Below are positions 11,246 to 23,098 of a stretch of 64,000 nt of DNA, in pieces. The stretch lies in the NCBI GenBank assembly GCA_027563935.2, contig CM050447.1, forward strand, positions 84,677,461 to 84,741,460, read 5' to 3'. The position numbers were made by a program, and so were the translations under genes. This stretch comes from Costus lasius (lineage: Eukaryota > Streptophyta > Magnoliopsida > Zingiberales > Costaceae). The notes under the pieces are model-generated. The model was not told the origin of the DNA. It ran no database searches and was given only the letters and a program-made list of their open reading frames with translations. Position 1 is the first letter of the stretch, and the number at the start of each line of letters is the position of its first letter.

Positions 11246-12715
11246 ATGCCCAGGTGTTCTAGAAAACTATTTGAAGAAGATCCGGAACCAGAATGAACTT
11301 TTCACTTGCGCAGGAAACAATTAGCAAAGAAGACCGAAGAATCCAAGATGGGTGACGCAAACCCACAACCGAGAACTCTTAAGGAATATGCAAATCCAAA
11401 CTATCAAGGAGTTCGCTCTAGTATTGTTCGCCCCAACATTGAGGCGAATAACTTCGAAATCAAGCCCTCTCTGCTATCCATGGTTCAGCAGAACCAATTT
11501 GGAGGATTATCTTCTGAGGACCCTAATATGCACCTTTCCATATTTCTTGAATACTGCGATACTTTGAAAATGAATGGCATTTCCAGTGATCCTTTGAGAC
11601 TAAGATTATTTCCCTTTTCTCTCATGGATAGAGCTCGTGCATGGCTACATTCAGAATTGCCAGGTTCCATAACAACTTGGGAGGAGCTCTCCAATGCCTT
11701 TCTAGCAAAATACTTTCCCCCGAGTAAGACTGCTCATCTAAGGAACCAGATCACGAATTTTGTTCAGAGGGAAGGAGAATCATTATATGAAGCATGGGAC
11801 CGATTTAAAGAGCTTCAGAGGATGTGTCCACATCACAGCCTTGAGAAGTGGGTATTAGTCCATACCTTCTATAATGCTCTCAATTATAACACTCGTATGA
11901 CAGTTGATGCTGCCGCCGGTGGAGCAATCGTGAATAAGACCAAGGATGAGGCGATTGATCTATTTGAGGAGATGGCTTTGAACCATTGTCAATGGGTAAG
12001 TGAGAGAGGACCATCTGCTAAGGCGTCAGGTAAGTATGATTTAGATGCTATCGCTTCGCTTGCCGCCAAGGTTGATTCTTTGACCCATAAAATCAATTCT
12101 TTGAATGAAAATTCTGTCACCGTTAATGCTATCTCATGTGAGATTTGTGGCAATGCAGGACATAATGCAGAGGATTGTCAGTTAGGAGTTTCTACACAGG
12201 GGGAGTGCAATTCTGAACAAGTTAAGGCAATTGGGAACTATAATGGAAGACCTCAGAATGACCCATACTAGAGTACTTACAACCCTGGTTGGAGGAACCA
12301 TCTCAATCTTTCTTGGAAGAGTGATCAAAATCAAAGTCAAGCACCCCAGAACAACAATCGACGACCCTCTAATTTTCAATCAAGACAGTATAACCAACCT
12401 CCAGCACCCTAGAAGTCTAACTTATAGGTCATGATGGAGAACTTCATTGCCTCGCAGGCAAAACAGAATGAAAAATTCCTACAACAATTAGAGAAACAAG
12501 ATGACAATTTTAGGCAGTAATTCTGACATGTAAATGAGTCTATTAAGAATATCAATTCCGAGATGGAGTCTATGAAGACTCATCAGAGGATGTTGGAAAC
12601 TTAGATAGCTCAGCAGGCTAGCTCTTCAAGCAGGCCTACAGGCAGATTACCAGGAAAACCAGAGGTGAACCCACGTGAGTATTGCAATGCTATTACCACA
12701 CGCAGTGGGAAATAG
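11246..12715 (+). pseudogene. gag: Athila gag, several nonsense codons
   Basis: The frame begins at ATG 11246, is stopped by TGA at 11294-11296 (a CGA-to-TGA type change), and continues in the same frame to TAG at 12269-12271. The middle part has the Athila gag signature (RTLKEYANPNYQGVRSSIV, ANNFEIKPSLLSMVQ, LDRARAWLHS-like region) and a zinc knuckle CEICGNAGHNAEDC. Beyond 12271 the Gln-rich C-terminal part can still be read but is broken by several TAG/TAA codons, many at positions where CAG or CAA is expected. It would have formed the particle coat. It is clearly non-functional. Confidence 0.8.
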
Positions 12716-14116
12716 TTGGAAGAACCTAGAGCACCAGATGTTACACAAGATTCAGAGGAGCAAAATGTTGAATCTATAGAAGAAGAGGAAAGAGAAGGAG
12801 AAATAAATGTGCAAGAAAAGGAGCAGGAACCAGTGTATACACCACCACCTCCCTACAAACCACCAGTACCTTTTCCTCAGAGAATGGAAAAATCTAAGAT
12901 TGATAAGCAGTTTGAAAAATTTTTAAAAGTACTCAAAAAGCTTTGCATCAACATACCCTTCACCGACGCTCTATCCCAGATGCCTTCTTACGCCAAGTTC
13001 TTGAAGGAAATTTTGTCCAACAAGAGAAAGTTGGAGGAGCATAGAATGGTCGCACTCATAGAGGAGTGCAGCGCTATAATCTAGAACAAGCTGCCACCTA
13101 AGCTTAAAGACCTAGGGAGTTTTTCTATTCCCTATTTGATTGGTAGTATGTCTATTGACCGTGCTCTATGTGATTTAGGGGCCAGTGTCAGCTTGATGCC
13201 ACACTCTGTTTGTAAAAAGATAGACATTGGAGATTTGAAGCCCACTTCTGTTTCACTTCAATTAGCTAACCGCTCTGTTCGACATCCAGTAGGTATTTTA
13301 GAGGATGTGCCCATTAAGGTCGGTAAGTTTTTTATTCCTCTTGATTTTGTTGTCCTCGAGATGGAGGAAGAGTATAGGCTTCCTATAATCTTAGGTCGCC
13401 CCTTTTTGGCAACTGCTGGTGCAAATATTGATGTCAAAAATGGGAAGCTAACTTTTAAGATAGGTGGGGATTCTGTAGATTTTGATCTGACAGAAAATCT
13501 AAAGAAGCCTTCTTTTGTAGGATCTTGTTGCAGTGTAGAAGTCTTGGAAGACACTTCACCGATGACTATTAATTCCAAGATAGAGAAAGATCCACTTGAA
13601 GTATGCTTTATCAAAGGTGATGATAGTGATGGAGGAAAGAGGTATGAATTTAAAGCTCTCCCAAGTAACCTCAGGTATGAATTTCTTGGAGAGAACTCTA
13701 CTTTTCCTGTATTTATTAATGCAAATCTTGAGGCATCTCAAACTACAAAGAACTCATCTTATAATGGATGTTGTTGTGATATTAGTACTGTGAATGATAT
13801 TTTGACTGATGTGCATAAATTATTTGCTGAACATTTTGACTCTAAAAGTTATACTTTTGTAGATTGTATTGTGAATTCTAATGATAAAGGATGTCAGCTT
13901 AATGTGGAGGAGACTAATTTACTTTCGAAGAAGCAGAAAATTCAGAGGAAGAAACGAAAAAGAAAGGAAGGGTTGAAATTATTTGACGAAGATAAGGGAA
14001 CGAAGAAATTTTTTGCTAAAGTGAAACACTATTTTAGGGATAAGCCTTGTATATTCAGAGATCAAAGAACAAAACAAGGAAAGCATACAGATACGATTCA
14101 AGCAGCCGTTACTTGA
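12716..14116 (+). pseudogene. Athila protease region, broken
   Basis: An acidic, proline-rich linker (12716-13084) ends at TAG 13082-13084, again at an expected Gln. The frame resumes and holds the Athila retropepsin-like segment ALCDLGASVSLMP at about 13160-13205 and LPIILGRPFLATAGA at about 13378-13425. The rest is Lys-rich. It ends at TGA 14114-14116, where the RT should begin. No RT motif follows. The protease would cut the Gag precursor in an intact relative. Confidence 0.75.
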
Positions 14117-14830
14117 TCAGGGTTGATTTTGGTCGAGCTAGCGACGTTAAAATTAGCGCTTCTTGGGAGGCAACCCAAGCACTATCTCTCTTTTTCATTC
14201 TCAGTTTTTATTTTTGTGTTATTTTACTTTTTGGTAGATAGGTTAGTTATTTTCTTTTGGAAGTTATGCTATGAATCTTATATGATGCTTTTAGAATAGT
14301 TTTCCCTTTTGATTATTATTTATATTTTGTGTAGGAGCTTTGTGATGCGTGTACCAAGAGGAGGACAGCTCTGAGGAGGATAGTTTAGGCGATACTACGA
14401 ACGAGTGGTGCTTTGTGAGTTGAAGTCAAAAATAAAAAGTATGTGTCTTTGTGGATACATGCCATCTTCACAAAAACAAACAAAATGCATAAAAAAAGAA
14501 AAAAAATTATGTGTGGAAAAAGATCTTGGAGACCTAATTCTTGTAAACAAAAGCCATGATAGATTTAAATTGATACTGGGTGAAATCATGAAATTGAAAA
14601 ATCTATTTATTATATGGTTGCAAAGTTTTATTTGATTGAGTTGTGAATCTAGAAAATTGAGTTCAAAGGATGATATGTTTACTTGAAATTTTGTAAATCA
14701 ATTAATACAATTTTTCACTGACATGTTGTATTTTAGAAATTTATTGAGCATGAGAAAGTTATTCTTTCAATCAAATTTTGATTTCAAATTTTGATTTTTG
14801 CTTGAGGAGAAGCAATGTTTGAGCCTTATG
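14117..14830 (+). other. Athila 3' internal non-coding region
   Basis: AT-rich sequence without a convincing gene. It holds the conserved Athila block CTTCTTGGGAGGCAACCC (14159-14176) and ends with a purine-rich GCTTGAGGAGAAGCAA, a plausible polypurine tract. Short direct repeats of CAAATTTTGATTT lie near 14773-14800. Confidence 0.6.
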
Positions 14831-15090
14831 TGTTTGATGACACCGAAATATGTAGTATATTTTGCATCATTTTAGATAACTTTTCATACTAAATCGAGGA
14901 TCTTTTTACTTGTTTTTATGATAAATCCATCCAATATTGCAAAGTCTACTTATATTTTGGTTTTTCACATTTTTCAGGCAAAAAGGCACTATTTTAGGCG
15001 TTTTCAAGCAAAATCAAATATATGGAAGAGTTCTCATCATCAAGAGGAGATCACCCAAGAAATTTCACGTAAATCGGAGCAAGCCAGCAA

Positions 15091-15460
15091 ATTACGGTAG
15101 TGCCGTAATCTATTTTACGGTACCGTAATTCCAAATGGTACGGTAAAATCCGAACACTGCCGTAATTTGTGAAGATTTCCGAACAGAAAGATTTCCCGAT
15201 TTTACGGTACCGGCCGTAAGCAATATTACGGTACCGTATTTCGGATTGCATCAGAACAGAAACCTTAGCCGATTTTATGGTACCTGCCGTAAGGGATTTC
15301 ACTACCGTATTTTCCAGCCGTTTCAGAACAGAGAGTTCAGCAAAGTTTACGGCACTGACCGCAAACTATTTTATGGGCCGTATTTTCTGAGACGACATCA
15401 GCACAGAAGACTCAAGAGATTTTATGGCACCAGCCGTAAACAACTACACTGCCGTAAAAT
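15091..15460 (+). repeat. Tandem palindromic TTACGGTACCGTAA repeats in Athila LTR
   Basis: About five degenerate units of roughly 70-80 bp, each with a TTACGG...CCGTAA pair and often followed by CAGAACAGA. The most perfect core is TTACGGTACCGTAA at 15115-15128. Later units have diverged to TTATGG, consistent with C-to-T decay. Confidence 0.75.
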
Positions 15461-15826
15461 CGATTTTGAACGCGACGCCCAGGTCAATGTCCACGCCCGA
15501 TCCTTGTGGAGATGATGACGGTCGATCCAGAGCTTAAAACAAAAGACCGTAAGATGAGAAAAGGGAGCTTGGGACTAGAGGATTAGCCAGACACCAAAAG
15601 CCCCAAACTTGGTTACTGTCAAGGGAGAATTCGGAGTACACGCCACTGCCTAGGGTTTCGCAACCACGCTCGATCCAGACGATCTCCGGCCATGATTCTT
15701 CTACTGAAGCATCACCTGGTGAAGGAGACGACGTGCCAGAAGTTTCAGATCGAAAGAAGACAAATTGGATGAGAAATTAGAGGAAGAAGTATCGCCACTA
15801 CTGTTCACGCCTTCTTTTGCAAAATA

Positions 15827-15853
15827 CGGCTGTGAAGTATTACTTCACAGCCG
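15827..15853. repeat. Perfect 13-bp inverted repeat
   Basis: Arms CGGCTGTGAAGTA and TACTTCACAGCCG are separated by one T. The flanks (AAAATA and TATTTT) extend the symmetry with a short interruption. Confidence 0.85.
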
Positions 15854-16654
15854 TGCCGTATTTTCTAAAAACTCTTCCTTTTGTTGATTTTTGATTTTCT
15901 GAAATTATGGAATATTGTATTTCCTTCACCATGCTAGCTTAAATTACTCTTGGGACATGGGGGAGTAGTTCACTTGATTTTTAATGATTAGATAACTTCT
16001 TTCTCACTATTTCGTTGCATTTAATCTTAGCATGATGATTTTGCTCTTGTGATAATTGTGCTTAGACTCTCTATAGATCCATGTTACTAATTATGTTCTT
16101 AGAATTTTCGCTATTGACTGAAAGGTAATTGCTTGAGAATTTGAAATCCTAGAATTGCATGTTAGGATCCCTTCCTTAGGTTAGATCTAATTTGATCCGT
16201 TCTAGTAGATTAATTGCCATGATTATAACATGTATCTATAGATCGAGTCTAATTGTCAAACGTGGAGATCTTGTGCGAAAGCAAGGATCAGAACGTTGGA
16301 GATCCAAGAGTAAAACTAGTGTCGAGACTCGGATGCACGAAAGTGATCCTTGAGTTCATTGTTTGATAATTTACTTATCTTCAGCGTTGGGACAAATCTT
16401 GCGCGAAAGCGAAGACAAATCCCTATACGGTTGTTTACACGAAAGTGAAACAATCCTTTTATTAAGTGAATTACATCTTCATCATGATAAAATTGAACTG
16501 ACGAAATCCTTATTCATATCTAGTCATAAAAGTTAAAATGAATGAAACCCTAGTCCCAGCTTTTCTCTCCGATAATTCCGTTTTAGTTTCCGATTGCTAT
16601 TTTCACTACTTCGATTTGCCTAGATAGAAAGAAATCAGCTATTTGGTATTCAAC

Positions 16655-18268
16655 TGAAAGTGGCGATGTTACCATGGCCATGAGTGGCGGCTTAATCATG
16701 TGATCAACATTAAAACTTGCTTAAAACAAGTGAAGATGTTACCATGGCCATGAGTGGCGGCTTGGAAGAAGATAGAGGGCGAGTGGCTCTCCTCCAAAGA
16801 AGTCGCACACAAGGTGATGGAACTTGCTTCCTTGCGCGTCCCTTGTGCTAGCAAAAACGCCAAGGTATCCTGATCGTGTATGAGGAGATGTGTTCACCCC
16901 TTTGGCTGGCGAAACTTCTTCCCTTTCGTGGAGGCAAGACACGCACGAGAGGAAGGGGGCGAGAGAGAGAGCGTCTCAACGTTCGAAACCGTGGGGGGTT
17001 TCCAAAAGGAATCATGCCTTCCAAATATAGTAAGTGTTTTACTCTTACTTTAACTCCCACGTAACCATCGAAACTCATCTCTCAATCGAACCATACGTTC
17101 ACCAAAGTGAACCGGTTCTATTCCATTTGGTTCATTTCTATTTGGTTCAAAGACCAAATCAAACCAGCCATGGTTTAGATCTCTTTGAACCAGATGGCTC
17201 AAGATCTAACCACACATCTCTTGATCTCATCGATCAAGCATCAATTCTCCCGATCGAAGCTTACCGATCACTAGCCCTAATCAATCAAACATGATCAGAC
17301 CAGATCTCACTTCCAATCAGAGTTTAAATTGCTTTAAACTGGACCAAAACAATTCAGTCCACACGATCTGACATAAGTAAGCCATATCATCAAATTGTGC
17401 GACCCTGAGGGTTTCCTTCAATGTCGGTAACGATAACTAACGTTATCACGATCAGAGAGGGGTATCTAGCAACACATCACTGTCTCCCAATATGAAGGAA
17501 AGAGTCTTCCAAGACTACACCCAAACCATAGCACAAGTGTGAATCCAATTCACTTGACATACATGTTTCCTTTGCCACTGGACGTTCTCATTGGACAAGC
17601 GTGTCAAGCCTGTAATTCCAATATGATGAAAATGATTAGATCAGATGAACATAGTCATCTGGGTATGGCCATACACTTTCTCAATCATCTCATCCAGGGG
17701 GCCCCTTTAGAACATCACACTCCAACAAGGAGAGGCAATCCTATATCTATCACTAGTGTCCTAACATGACTCATGCTCATTATCCAAGATAATCTATAAC
17801 CATTATATTTCAAATGATATTGAATTACCTCAAGACAATGCCAATCATCATTTAGAAACACAAGCGATCTCAAGTCAGAGGAAATATGCCACTTGCTTGC
17901 ATATAAGGATTATTCACATTGTGACAAACAATTGAATATCCTAAGTAGGGTCTGTCCAGTACATCCAATGCACCTATGTGTCTACATCTTATTCCATGCT
18001 CGAAGCACCCTATAAGATTGGAACACATATTAGTCTCAATCATATCAAGGCTGTCTCATGTTCACCAAGATATCTCGACTAAGGACAATGCTAATGTCAG
18101 CCAAGCTGAACACCATTGAGACATTATTCAGAAGTATACATAACAGCAGCAGATAATGTAGTAACCTAAATAACAACCATTGCCTTTATAAACTTATACA
18201 TAGTTTATACATGATACTGAAATCATCCCAAAGGCCTCAAACATTAGCCTTAAGGGCATACCCGAACA
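16655..18268 (-). repeat. A3 3' LTR, rearranged U5 end
   Basis: The outer boundary is TGTTCGGGTATGCC on the minus strand at 18268. It contains the stem-loop GATAAC-GTTA-GTTATC (17432-17447) and ATG-GCC-ATG with GTAACA (16737-16751). A 29-bp block including that exon motif is present twice (16665-16693 and 16735-16763), so the U5 end is duplicated and shortened. The TG at 16655 is the best choice for the LTR end but is less certain than in the other copies. Confidence 0.75.
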
Positions 18269-18288
18269 ATCTCCCACTTGCACTTAAT

Positions 18289-20404
18289 CTAATGGTTGAG
18301 AAATCTCAAACCCATATTATTACAGTGCTTCTCATGCTTCTACTGCGCCAAAGGCTTAGTAAGCGGGTCAGCTAGATTGTCATCTGTATGAACCTTGCAG
18401 ATCTTGATCTCTCCACGATCTATGATCTCACGGATCAAATGAAACCTTCTCTGTATGTGCTTGGACTTCTGGTGTGACCGTGGTTCCTTTGCTTGTGCTA
18501 TCGCTCCAGTGTTATCACAGAAGATAACCAATGGATCTGCACTCGAAGGAACAACACCAAGTTCTTGAACGAACTTACGAATCCACACTGCCTCCTTGGA
18601 TGCTTCCGAGGCTGCAACATACTCGGCTTCTGTTGTGGAATCAGCAACAATTGATTGTTTGAAACTTTTCCACACCACTGCTCCTCCATTCAAGCTAAAA
18701 ACATAGCCTGATTGCGATCGGAAATCATCCTGGTCAGATTGGAATGAAGCGTCAGTATATCCTTCAATACTGAGTTCTTCCTGACCTCCATAAATCAAGA
18801 ACATATCTTTGGTCCTCCGAAGATATTTCAAAATGTTCTTGACTGCAATCCAGTGTGCCTTCCCTGGATTACTTTGGAATCGACTGGTCACGCTTAATCC
18901 GTAAGCGACGTCTAGGCGAGTACACAACATCGCATACATGATGGACCCAATAGCTGAAGCATAAGGCGTATTGTCCATTTCATCTTTCTCAGACTGTGTT
19001 TGAGGACACTGGCTCTTAGAAAGATTCAGACCATGTCTGACTGGAAGATATCCTCTTTTAGAATTTTCTAAATGGAATCTCTCCAGGACTTTATCGATGT
19101 AAGTACTCTGGCACAGCCCGAGAAGCCTATTAGATCTATCTCTATAGATCTGCACACCTAATACATAGGCTGCTTCTCCCAAATCTTTCATCTGGAAACA
19201 TTTTCTTAACCTTGCTTTGACCGCATGCAGTTCAGGAATATCGTTTCCAATGATCAAGATATCATCGACGTAGAGGACTAGGAAAGTAATCACGCTCCCA
19301 CTAAACCTCTTATATACACACGGGTCATCTTCATTTTTGATGAAACCAAATTCACAAACTGATTCATCAAAACGAATATTCCAGCTTCTCGATGCTTGTT
19401 TTAGTCCATAAATAGACTTCTTTAACTTGCATATTTTATGACGATCTGATGGATTGATGAAACCTTCAGGCTGTGTCATATACACATCCTCTTCCAGTTT
19501 TCCATTAAGGAAAGCGGTCTTCCCATCCATTTGCCATATCTCATAATCATAATATGCTGCTATCGCGAGAATAATTCGAATGGACTTAAACATGGCTACA
19601 GGAGAGAATGTTTCATCATAATCTATCCCGTAGATTTGTTTGAAACCTTTCGCAACTAGCCTGCCCTTATAGGTAACTACGTTACCATCCATATCAATCT
19701 TCTTCTTGAAGATCCATTTACAGCCTATAGGGATTACTCCCGGAGGCGGATCAACCAAATCCCAGACTTGGTTATCTGACATGGAGTCCATCTCGGCTCG
19801 CATAGCTTCAAGCCATCTTGCTGATTCCGGTCCACTGACCGCATCCGCATAGGTGAGGGGTTCATCATTAATGATGTAGACTCTGTCATAGCGCTCAGGC
19901 TGTCGACGAATCCTTCCCGATCTACGCGGTTCCCGTGATATCTGAGCCTCAGGTTGAACATCAACCTGTTCTATTTGCTCGGGCTCATCCAACTGAGCTT
20001 GACTACTTTGTCCCTCTTCTGGATTCTCATCCAGCTTTATTTCTCTCCCACTGGCCTCTTGCAGAAGAAATTCCTTCTCAAGAAAAATAGCCGTACGAGC
20101 AACAAATACTTTGTTCTCTTTGGGATCGTAGAAATAATAACCCTTAGTTTCTTTAGGGTAACCGACAAAGATACATTTATCAGATCTGCTTTCCAGTTTC
20201 CCAGAGGCGAGCTTTTTGACATAAGCCTCGCAACCCCAGATTTTGATAAATGTCAAGCTCGACTGTTTCCCATACCATAACTCATATGGAGTCTTTGAAA
20301 CGGCCTTGGATGGCACTCGGTTTAGTACCTTTGCAGCTGTTTCCAGTGCAAATCCCCAAAAGGAGTAAGGTAGAGTAGCCTGACTCATCATTGAACGAAC
20401 CATA
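18289..20404 (-). pseudogene. pol: A3 pol, C-terminal part: IN end, RT, RNase H
   Basis: The frame runs from the B1 insertion point (codons MVRSMMSQ of the integrase) to a premature TAG at 18340-18342. That TAG stands where the other copies have Gln in PLAQQKHEKH, removing the last 17 residues. It retains YVDD and RNase H motifs. Other changes include MDGKTAF for MDVKTAF and CTRLDVAY for CTRPDVAY. The N-terminal part is separated by B1. Confidence 0.88.
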
Positions 20405-22110
20405 TGTTGGTAAACCCCGGGGACATTTTACAATTTTCAGAGCCATGGACATACATTTTACGCAGCGGAAGAATGTCCCCGAAACAGGCTAGTCCCAAAA
20501 ACCCAGTGAAGATCTCTTGCGAGGGGGTCGACACGATGTGATAGTAAGTACCTTTAAGCAATTGGAAGCCGATGTCGATGAAGGCGCCCAAGTGTTCGCC
20601 CTCTGCAGTCTCGCACACACGGATTCCTCAAGTTTTCTTCTTCCTCGCCCGGTGCTAGCCTCGGGAAGAAGATCCATGCCTTAGGAGAGTCCTCCAAGCA
20701 ACTTGCGCCACCACCAAGATGTGATGCGCCAAGGAGATGGAAGGAGAAGACAACGCCGCAAGCCTTCTTGTTCCTTTGCGCCAAGGAAAGGAAGAGAAGA
20801 AGCATGCTTGCGCCCTTGATGGAAGAAGAAGAGCTCTAAGCTCTCCAAACCGTCGCCCTCTAATGCTTCACGCCTCCAAGGAATTAGCATCATGAAGAGA
20901 GGGGGCGGCAAGGGCTTATTTATAGGAGCAAGAGGCGGTTAGGGGAGAATGGCAAGTGTTGACAATTAGGGCATGATTCTAAGAGATTATCCAATCAAAT
21001 ATATTGATTAAATCTCCACTCCCATATGCGCCTAAGACTTGCCAAAGCAAGCATCAGCCATATGCGCCCATATCATGCCATATGAGGCATTAATCCCATC
21101 CATGCGCCTAGACCTAGTCAAGGCAATATGATGGATTGCCTAATGTGGCTTGGGCGCAAGTCCTAATCCAATTAGGACTCTAATTATGTTAATAATCAGC
21201 CCACAATTGTCAAACACAATCCAATCAATTATCTTGTGTGATTTAATCAAATCCAATTTGATTTAATCACCTAGGAGATACCAAACAAGGCATAGGCGCA
21301 AATTCTAGTCCAACTAGAATCCCATATGCGCCTATCCCATTAATTCATCCCCATTATACCCTTCAAGCCTCTTAGCCCTTCAATACAACTTATTAGCAAG
21401 CCAAACTAAGCAATGGGCCAAGCCCAAAGTCCATTATGCATGTTAACCAAGCTATTGGATCCAATCCAATTTAACCCATGGTTAAATGAGGCTAACCATG
21501 GTTAATTTGATCGATATGCCAAAAACGGAAGTTGGCCCCAATAAGTTTCTTCCATCTCATCAGGCCCATTGGCGCTGATGAAATCTCCCAAATAGATCAG
21601 AGTTATCCAATAACTCGATCTAAAGGCTACCCGATCAATATGAAAACTTGAGTATCAAGGTGTGCGACCCTGTAGGTTCCTCTAACGCTGGCAGTGCTGA
21701 CCAAAGGTCATCACAAGCAGTGAGTGGCACCTAGCAGTGCATCGCTGCTACCCAGGTTATTGGAATGGATATCGACATCGACATCCCCATCATCGCAACT
21801 AGGTACAGATGCATTACAGTCTCTTTGCCGTACTGATATCCGATTGGACAAGTGTGTCACCACTTGTTTTCATCCAATCACATGGCTATGACTAAAACAG
21901 GTTCTCACCTGGGTATGGCCATACACTCTCAGTCATAGAACCATAAGGGAGCTCCATGGATATCATACTTCCCTAAGGAAGGGGCAAATCCTATGTCTGT
22001 CCATTGACCTTCTCATATGGGTCGTGACATGCTCAATGACAACCGTTATGACCTCCCAACTACGGCAAGGTGTTAGGTTGCATCAAAGCAAGTCCCTAAC
22101 CATATAGAAT
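20405..22110 (-). repeat. B1 3' LTR, left part
   Basis: Starts TGTTGGTAAACCCC (plus strand), the complement of the LTR 3' end. It contains two blocks also found in family A LTRs: GTGCGACCCT with its neighbouring stem-loop (21661-21760) and CACCTGGGTATGGCCATACAC (about 21906-21926). It is interrupted by T1 at 22111. The segment has GCGCC-rich runs and no real gene. Confidence 0.8.
22106..22110. repeat. T1 target-site duplication, left (AGAAT)
   Basis: AGAAT directly before the T1 LTR, matched by AGAAT at 33219-33223 directly after it. A 5-bp duplication is typical of Ty3/gypsy integration. Confidence 0.9.
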
Positions 22111-23098
22111 TGTAACATCCCACATTCTTAACCCCAAACAAATGGCACAATTCATAAAAGAAACAGGATGTTTCATATAAGATCGATCATATGCTAGGTA
22201 AAACCGAGTTCAAGAAAACACGATCTGAAAAATTTCCATAAATCCATACACACAAATTCACAAAACTCAAATCTCATAAATCTCGTAAGGGTACCTGCCA
22301 CCACGCAATCCTTGCACTAGACATATGCAAGGCAACAGTTATATCAAAACCGATTAAAATTCATAAAATCCATAAAGGTACCTGCCACCAGGCAATACTT
22401 GCACTAGACATATGCAAGTTACAGTTGTATCAAAACCGATTGCAAAAATACACATCAACTTCAATTTCAAAACAAATCCACAAAATCGATTTTTATAAAC
22501 TGACACCAAACACCGAAACCAGGCTGAAGCCCGCGGTGACACAAAAATCAAACTCAGTTAACTGCCACAATCTGGCAACACAAATTCACATAGTTCACAT
22601 AAATCATATGGTTTAGCCACAACCGGCCCCAGAAAATTTTAGCATAAAAGTTCTTAAGCAGCAAACATAATATCCACGCCAATGTTACTCATGAAATGCG
22701 CCCCTGCTCTATGCCTGAAAATAATGAGGGGTGAGCTACACAGCCCAGTGAGTGGATAGTCTAAATCGACCATCCAGAACATACATTCAAAAATATAGGC
22801 AGATTATTTTAAAAATCTTTAACAGGAACATTATGTCAACATATAACAAAATAAAGAAACAAAGATCATATAAACAGTCAGATGTACACACTAGCATATA
22901 ACAAACTCATGTTCACAAACTCAGGTTCTAGAGTTTTACTCTAACCCAATTAAACACATATATTTTAAACCAACTAAACACACCATACTTAATTAACCTA
23001 GTTGTCCAGCATATTCAGTAGTGACCAATATGGTCTAACCCGGCTTGGCCAAAGCACTGGGAGCCGCATGCAACACATAAACATGGATAGTGAGTAGA

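Larger units (their letters stand above)
11033..16654 (+). mobile_element. Athila-type gypsy derivative lacking RT and integrase
   Basis: In order it has a 62-bp LTR residue, a primer site beginning TGGCGCCGTTGCC, an Athila-type gag, a protease-domain region, the conserved block CTTCTTGGGAGGCAACCC (14159-14176), an AT-rich 3' internal region and a 3' LTR. No RT, RNase H or integrase is present between protease and that block, so this is an internally deleted, non-autonomous form or a later deletion. Both LTRs are cut by Angela insertions (A2 on the left, A3 on the right), making it the oldest visible layer. Confidence 0.82.
14831..16654 (+). repeat. Athila 3' LTR, right end cut by A3
   Basis: The start is set approximately at TGTTTGATGACACC after the polypurine-like tract. 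The right end is interrupted at 16655 by the A3 LTR. It contains imperfect tandem repeats of a CCGTAA/TTACGG motif (15091-15460) and a 27-bp near-perfect inverted repeat (15827-15853). No open reading frame of interest. Confidence 0.6.
16655..20404 (-). mobile_element. Angela-type copia element A3, 3' half
   Basis: A minus-strand copy inserted in the Athila 3' LTR. Visible are its 3' LTR, polypurine tract (18269-18279) and the C-terminal half of pol. It is cut at 20405 by copia element B1. The rest, including Gag, protease and 5' LTR, should resume to the right of the window beyond the end of B1. The left flank TCAAC (16650-16654) would be one half of the target duplication. Confidence 0.85.

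Noticed and set aside
15246..15515. Plus-strand frame of 89 codons in the Athila LTR
   Set aside because: It follows the palindromic repeats and has no domain; repeat-derived.
20405..22110. Independent solo LTR of a third copia family
   Set aside because: It first looked isolated, but the sequence resumes after the T1 duplication at 33219 and leads into a polypurine tract and B1 pol, so it is the B1 3' LTR.
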